This document shows, piece by piece, positions 36,646-41,295 of a DNA stretch of 41,295 bases. The notes beneath the pieces are model-generated. The model saw only the letters and a program-made list of their open reading frames with translations. It was not told the DNA's origin and made no database searches. The DNA lies in NCBI GenBank assembly GCA_913009825.1, contig CAJVYQ010000046.1, positions 1-41,295 of the forward strand. Direction: 5' to 3'. The DNA is from an uncultured Deferribacteres bacterium (GTDB lineage Bacteria; Zhuqueibacterota; JdFR-76; DREG01). Positions within the stretch are counted from its first letter, which is position 1. Every line of letters begins with the position of its first letter. The translations under genes were made by a program, and so were the position numbers.

Positions 36646-37960
36646 GAAAGTTTTAGTCATTACATATTACTGGCCGCCTGCCGGAGGGCCTGGCGTACAA
36701 CGTGTATTAAAATTTGTAAAGTATTTTCCAAATTTTAACTGGCAGGCTATCATTTTATCTGTTAATAATGGGGAGTATCATGCAATTGATCATTCCTTAA
36801 AAAAAGAAATTCCGGACGGTACACTTGTCTATAGGGCTAAAGCTCTTGAACCGCATAGTATCTATAAAAAATTTATTGGGATGAGAGAAAAGGAAAATGT
36901 TCCTGTAGCAGCTATAACGGAAAAGAGCGTTGGTTTTAAGAAGAAGATATCTTTTTGGCTTAGAGCAAATCTTTTTATCCCAGATGCAAGAATCGGGTGG
37001 GTGCCGTATGCAGTAGCACTGGGGAAAAAGATTTTAAAGATTCATGATGTCGATTTGATTTTTTCTTCATCCCCTCCTCCATCCGCACATTTGGTCGCGA
37101 AAATATTGTCTAAATTAAGCGGATTAAAGTGGATCGCTGATTTCAGGGATCCTTGGACGGGTATTCATTATTTTGAAGATTATAATCGATTTTTTATATC
37201 AAAAAAATTAGATGAATACCTTGAAAAGTCAGTACTAAAAAATGCAAATGGTGTAACTTCTGTAAGTTTTTTAGACATAAAAGAGGATTATGAAAAAAAA
37301 GTCCCAGGTCGAACCAAATATTTCTATATTCCAAATGGATATGATGAGGAAGATTATAAAAATTATTTACAGAATCATAAAAATAAAAGTAATGATCACT
37401 TCATAATTTCTCATGTTGGAACAATTGGAAAAGAGCGAACTCCAATTCAATTTTTTAAAGCAATTAAGACGTTAAGTGAGAAGAAATTCATTGATGAATC
37501 CAATTTTTCTATTGTTTTTATTGGTAAGATCGAAACATCGGTGATTGTTATGTATAAAAAATTTAAAATTGAAAAATATATAAAACTTGTTCCATATATA
37601 CCCCACAATGAGGTTGCAAAAGTTTTTTTAGAAACTTCTGCCATTCTTTTATTGATATCAAATTCTAAATACAGTAGAAGAATTCTTCCGGGGAAAACTT
37701 TTGAATATTTGAGGACAAATAAGCCTTTGATAGTTTTTGGACCTGAAAATGGTGAGGTTGCAAAAATTTTAAAAGAGACAAAAAGTGGAGAAATTATAGA
37801 TTATGAGGATTATGAAAAAACCTGTAACCACCTAAAAAAGCTCATCGAAAATTATCGGGAAAATAAAACCATTGAATATAGAACAAATAGTTGTTTGGAG
37901 AGCTACGAAAGAAAAGAGTTGACTAAAAAGTTGGTCTCAGTTTTTAATTCATACACATAA
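36641..37960 (+). CDS. Glycosyltransferase family 4, probable non-standard ATT start
   Basis: 439 codons if read from ATT 36641. The frame is open from there and encodes the expected N-terminus IKKVLVITYYWPPAGGPGVQ, the P-P-A-G-G acceptor loop of this GT4 group. No ATG, GTG or TTG occurs in frame until ATG 36881, 80 codons later, which would delete the first Rossmann strand. The C-terminal domain has HVGTIGKERTPIQFFKAI and GKTFEYLRTNKPLIVFG, the E-x7-E-like region. GAAGGG (36627-36632) may be the ribosome binding site. An ATG-to-ATT mutation or a sequencing error is possible. The gene is much more AT-rich than the rest of the window, suggesting acquisition from another source. Confidence 0.78.
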   Translation: MKKVLVITYYWPPAGGPGVQRVLKFVKYFPNFNWQAIILSVNNGEYHAIDHSLKKEIPDGTLVYRAKALEPHSIYKKFIGMREKENVPVAAITEKSVGFKKKISFWLRANLFIPDARIGWVPYAVALGKKILKIHDVDLIFSSSPPPSAHLVAKILSKLSGLKWIADFRDPWTGIHYFEDYNRFFISKKLDEYLEKSVLKNANGVTSVSFLDIKEDYEKKVPGRTKYFYIPNGYDEEDYKNYLQNHKNKSNDHFIISHVGTIGKERTPIQFFKAIKTLSEKKFIDESNFSIVFIGKIETSVIVMYKKFKIEKYIKLVPYIPHNEVAKVFLETSAILLLISNSKYSRRILPGKTFEYLRTNKPLIVFGPENGEVAKILKETKSGEIIDYEDYEKTCNHLKKLIENYRENKTIEYRTNSCLESYERKELTKKLVSVFNSYT

Positions 37961-37986
37961 CATGTGCCATCTCGGGAGAATAAAAA

Positions 37987-39651
37987 ATGACCGAGTTTAA
38001 ATCTGAAAATTCTAATTACAAAAGGGTATTTGTTGTTATAGTAGTTTTATCAGTTATTCTCGCCGGTAGCTTTCTGAGATTTTATAATCTCGGGAAATTG
38101 GATTTGTGGGTTGATGAAACTTATCATTTGTATTCAGCAAAATCTCTAATGGAGAATGGCGAACCAACGTTGCCATCAGGGATGAAGTATTCACGGGCAC
38201 CTGTTTATACCAGACTTGTGATTACTTCATTTAAAATATTTGGAATTGATGAATTTTCTGTAAGATTCCCCAGTGCCTTATTTGGGGTTCTAAACATTTT
38301 GGTGATTTTTTTAATTGGAAGAAGTATTTTAGGAACCCGTATTGCAATGATAGCTGCTTTCTTTCTGGCATTTTCTTATTATTCAATTGCTTGGTCAAGA
38401 ATCTCCAGATTTTATACATTGATGCAATTTGCCTATATGTTATCTGTATTCTTTTTTTATAAAAGTTATGAGATGAAAGACAATTCTAAACCCCGGGTAA
38501 ATGGTGTCCATTATTTTAAAGATCTAAATATTAATTATTTTTGGTTAATAGTATCAGGATTGTTTTTCATCTTAAGTTATTCCACTCAGCTTATTTCAGC
38601 AATGTTGTTTCCTGCTATTCTAACTTATATTTTTATTATGCTCTTATTATATTGTTACAGTAATCATCTCGTAGCTGCGCTCAAAAGTAAATACTTTATT
38701 TCCTTTGTTTTTTTTATTGCCCTTTTTGTTTTTGGAGTCTTATTTTTCGATCTGGGCGGCTTGATAAAATGGGCATTCAATTATCGGCCGGATTGGGCAA
38801 ATACCGCAGCGTTTAGAAATAAATATTTTTATTATAATTATTTTACGTCGTCCTTGATTTTTCCACTCAGTGTGTTTTTCATGATGGGAACATATTATGT
38901 TTTCACCCGATTCCATAAAGGTGCTTTTTATATATTCATTAATTTTTTCATACCGATAGCAATTGCATCATTATTTTTCTCTTACAAATTAAAAAATTAT
39001 GTTTATCATATTTATCCATTTTATCTTCTAATTGGAGCATTTGGAATTGTAAATTTTTATGATCACGAGATTGAAAATATCAAACAATATATTTCAAAAC
39101 TTAATACTCCTTTTAAATCTTCCTTACCAAGAATTTCAAAAGTATTTCTTGTTCTTTTATTATGTGGATGGATTCCTGTCACGATTTGGTTTAAGGTGGG
39201 AGTTAAAATGCCATGGCTGAAACCAGGCGAATACAATCAAGTTTATTCTCATCGAAGCTGGAAATGGGCTGCGGATTATGTTAACGAAAACCGGAATGCA
39301 CAGGATGTTGTGATATCAACCGTCCCTTTAACACTTATGTTTTATAATCTTGAAAGTGATTATAATTTAAATAACGGGTATAACGATAGTGCAACAAAAT
39401 TGGAATATTTTAATAATGATGGAAAATTATTTGATGTTTATTCTGGAAAACCATCAATAGCAAATTTAACGGAGCTAAAACAGATTATAAATATGAATCC
39501 ATCGGGTTGGTTAGTCCTTGATACATATCGATTTTCTTTAAGGACATGTGTACCGCAAGATGTGGCGGATTTTATTAAAAATGAATTGAAGATGGAAAAT
39601 AAAGATAAATTTAATACGATTTTTATTTACAAATGGAGTTCTTCTGATTAG
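37987..39651 (+). CDS. GT39/ArnT-like polytopic membrane glycosyltransferase
   Basis: 554 aa with about ten to twelve membrane helices. The luminal motif LDLWVDETYH (38-47, Asp43-Glu44) after the first helix is typical of the PMT_2/GT-C fold, which uses polyprenyl-phosphate sugars. The loop RFPSALFGVLN and a second block SRISRFYTLMQF also fit. A soluble C-terminal part (about 430-554) lies outside the membrane. GGGAG upstream supports ATG 37987. It may use the sugars made by the GT2 enzymes. A Wzy polymerase is a weaker alternative because the D-E motif fits GT39. Confidence 0.8.
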   Translation: MTEFKSENSNYKRVFVVIVVLSVILAGSFLRFYNLGKLDLWVDETYHLYSAKSLMENGEPTLPSGMKYSRAPVYTRLVITSFKIFGIDEFSVRFPSALFGVLNILVIFLIGRSILGTRIAMIAAFFLAFSYYSIAWSRISRFYTLMQFAYMLSVFFFYKSYEMKDNSKPRVNGVHYFKDLNINYFWLIVSGLFFILSYSTQLISAMLFPAILTYIFIMLLLYCYSNHLVAALKSKYFISFVFFIALFVFGVLFFDLGGLIKWAFNYRPDWANTAAFRNKYFYYNYFTSSLIFPLSVFFMMGTYYVFTRFHKGAFYIFINFFIPIAIASLFFSYKLKNYVYHIYPFYLLIGAFGIVNFYDHEIENIKQYISKLNTPFKSSLPRISKVFLVLLLCGWIPVTIWFKVGVKMPWLKPGEYNQVYSHRSWKWAADYVNENRNAQDVVISTVPLTLMFYNLESDYNLNNGYNDSATKLEYFNNDGKLFDVYSGKPSIANLTELKQIINMNPSGWLVLDTYRFSLRTCVPQDVADFIKNELKMENKDKFNTIFIYKWSSSD

Positions 39652-39660
39652 AGTGATTAT

Positions 39661-40440
39661 ATGTTTTTAAAAGGATTAGTCTATTTGTCATTTGGCCAGC
39701 TTGTTTTTATCCTTTGTGGATTTACATTAAATTTTGGATTGGCAAGATATTTCGGGCCTGAGTTATTTGGTACATATAGCATTGTTATTTCAATATTGGT
39801 ATGGGTTAAATTTTTTACTATTTCAGGTATACCAGTGGGATTACAAAAGTTCATTCCTGGTAATCTTGATAAAGTTTATAATATTAAAAAATCTACTATA
39901 AAGATTCAGATAATATATTCTTCAATTGTATTTTTATCCTTATATGTTGGCAGTACATACATTGCGAAGATATTTAATCAACCCTCCTTAGCTGTTTATT
40001 TGAAGATAGTATCGTTTGATATTATTTTTTATAGTATGTTCCGGTATTTTGTGGGATTTCAAAATGGATTGCAACGTTTCAATTATCAGTCAACAATAGT
40101 TATTTTTTACTCAATTTGTAAATTAATCGCTACTTTTTTACTTGTCTTCTTGGGGTTTTCATTAAAAGGAGCATTAGTGGGTAATATCATAGGCTCTTTC
40201 ATTGCTTGTCTTATTGGGTTTAAATTTGCAAAAATCAAAAAAACCAACTCTATTTTTAATATCCGGAGGATTATTTATTTCGCCATTCCTAATGTTTTTT
40301 ATAGTGTTCTATTCAATTTATTTTATATTGATTTAATCCGAAAGATGACCATAAACTATGTTCTATTTTTTATTAATAAAAATTATATTTTAAGACAATA
40401 TTTCCGACAACGCCATCCAATGGAGCATATAATTCATTGA
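39661..40440 (+). pseudogene. Wzx-type flippase (MOP/PST family), truncated by a junction
   Basis: 259 codons; full flippases are about 420-500 aa. The first part is convincing: FGQLVFILCGFTLNFGLARYFGPELFGTYS, eight or so hydrophobic helices, and the GFQNGLQRFNYQS loop. Near residues 220-228 (FNLFYIDLI) the family pattern stops and the frame runs on into sequence that is the antisense of a TonB-receptor gene. The final residues are thus not flippase. Either a real rearrangement or, more likely, an assembly chimera within roughly 40340-40373. The gene would normally export the lipid-linked repeat unit. Confidence 0.75.
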
Positions 40441-41270
40441 ATACAGGATTATTTGAAGGAGGATTAATAATGTTTTCATATCTTGTTTGTCTTACATCCA
40501 GAATATTTTCCACGTTCAGGGCAATCGTTAATTGACCGAACTCTTTTAGTGCCAAAGCATCGAAACGCCAATAGTTAGTTGTTTTATTTCCGTTTTCCAG
40601 GTACTGATTTCCAAAGTAAAATGATTCGATACCGACTTTCCAACCTTCTTCATCATCTTCATAAAAAAGCGTGATTGCCAATCTGTTTTGCGGCGCCAGT
40701 TCGAGAGGTTTGTTATCATCATAAGTTTTGCGTGCATTTATATGAGTATAATCCATATATAAAACAAACTCATCGAGCGTTGCACTGATAATCGTATTCA
40801 ATCCTTTGCTTTGAATGATGCCGTTTGCATTTTGATAGAACACCGTTTGATTTATTAATGAATCAGAATTAGCAATAACGGGATTGTAAACGTTTGTTAG
40901 AAAAAATGATTGATTCACCGATAAAAACAATTCATCCGAAACCGGAATTTTAAAGTCCAGGTCCCAATTTATACTCGCTGATTTTTCCGCTTCTAACCCG
41001 CATAGGGGCTTCACATTCTGATAGCGTGTTCTTTCGGCATCGTCGGTAAAAGGCGTTGGGATTTTATATCCCAAACCGCTGCTTATACGAGTGAAAAAAT
41101 TATCAGTAAAATGATACTTTACTGCTAATCGGGGTAGGAAAAAGCTTCCGTATTCTTTATTGTAATCAAATCTCGCTCCCGGTTCCAGTGAAAGCTTTTT
41201 AGCAAGCGCCCAGTTATCCTGTAAAAAGACACCGACAGTTTTGTGGTTATAATCAAGCAAAGTTTGTTTT
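40373..41270 (-). CDS. TonB-dependent receptor, C-terminal beta-barrel fragment
   Basis: About 299 codons of the barrel end. Alternating strands and TonB-receptor phrases are visible: GVFLQDNWALAKKLSLEPGAR, ISSGLGYKIPTPF, NAGIIQSKG-like segment (NANGIIQSKGLNT) and the end LNVENILDVRQTRYE... with C-terminal KYNFY, whose last Tyr is the aromatic signal for BAM-dependent insertion. The N-terminal plug is missing because the contig ends. An apparent start reading MCSSDL is adapter, not protein. Ligand unknown. Whether this gene truly neighbours the polysaccharide locus is doubtful. Confidence 0.88.
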
Positions 41271-41295
41271 AGATCGGAAGAGCACACGTCTGAAC
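41271..41295 (+). other. Illumina TruSeq adapter remnant
   Basis: The last 25 bases start AGATCGGAAGAGCACACG and continue as in the TruSeq read-1 adapter. This is not genomic DNA. Translated in reverse it gives the artefactual N-terminus MCSSDL. Confidence 0.98.

Noticed and set aside
36881-37960. ATG 36881 as the true start of the GT4
   Set aside because: It would remove the conserved N-terminal PPAGG region that is encoded in frame directly upstream.
37987-39651. Wzy O-antigen polymerase
   Set aside because: The WVDET motif after the first helix fits GT39/PMT-type transferases better; kept as a weak alternative.
15105-40440. Exosortase/PEP-CTERM type polysaccharide system
   Set aside because: AsnB and Wzc-like genes occur in such loci, but no exosortase or PEP-CTERM protein is present.

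Overview
The window looks like one contig from an Illumina-sequenced genome or metagenome bin of a Gram-negative bacterium. Supporting signs are a lipoprotein transferase, a Wza-type exporter, a TonB-dependent receptor fragment whose protein ends in an aromatic residue, and sequencing adapter at the right end. The gene families and intergenic repeat style fit the Fibrobacteres-Chlorobi-Bacteroidetes superphylum or a neighbour such as Calditrichota. I cannot place it more precisely from sequence alone. Nearly all genes are on the + strand.

Left part (1-14.9 kb): housekeeping. It holds an S66 LD-carboxypeptidase, purN overlapping a VanX-like dipeptidase, a small hicB-hicA toxin-antitoxin pair, and purH. 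The complete rod-shape operon mreB-mreC-mreD-mrdA-rodA follows, then lgt, a coiled-coil/TPR lipoprotein of YbgF/CpoB type, galT and glgA.

Right part (15.1-40.4 kb): one long surface-polysaccharide locus. A STAS-domain protein heads it, followed by a short Wza-like exporter, a Wzc-like chain-length regulator/tyrosine kinase with a C-terminal tyrosine cluster, a UDP-glucuronate-epimerase-like SDR and an initiating polyprenyl-phosphate sugar transferase. Next come a GT4, an asparagine-synthetase amidotransferase, a methyltransferase, a second SDR, and a fusion of an LPG-synthase-type membrane domain with a hexapeptide acyltransferase. A second AsnB-like protein lacks the Cys2 nucleophile. Two tandem GT2s (the second without a DXD motif), gmd-rmd (GDP-D-rhamnose), a third GT2, an AT-rich GT4 with no usual start codon, a GT39-type membrane transferase and a truncated Wzx-type flippase complete it. 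Together they suggest a Wzx/Wzy-type exopolysaccharide or O-antigen containing D-rhamnose and possibly an amidated hexuronic acid. No Wzy polymerase is recognisable in the window.

Intergenic DNA is rich in repeats. The best candidate for something undescribed is a structured element of about 90-111 bp, present once at the left edge and twice in tandem at 35.3-35.5 kb. Compensatory base changes preserve its hairpins. A MITE-like inverted-repeat element lies upstream of gmd, and half of another copy lies downstream of rmd, so the GDP-rhamnose cassette is bracketed. There is also a 105-bp element with GTAACTATTCAG ends and a nested, nearly perfect palindrome at 30.6-30.75 kb.

The right end is unreliable. 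The last 25 bases are Illumina TruSeq adapter. The flippase gene breaks close to the stop codon of a convergent TonB-receptor fragment, so the last ~0.9 kb may be a chimeric join.
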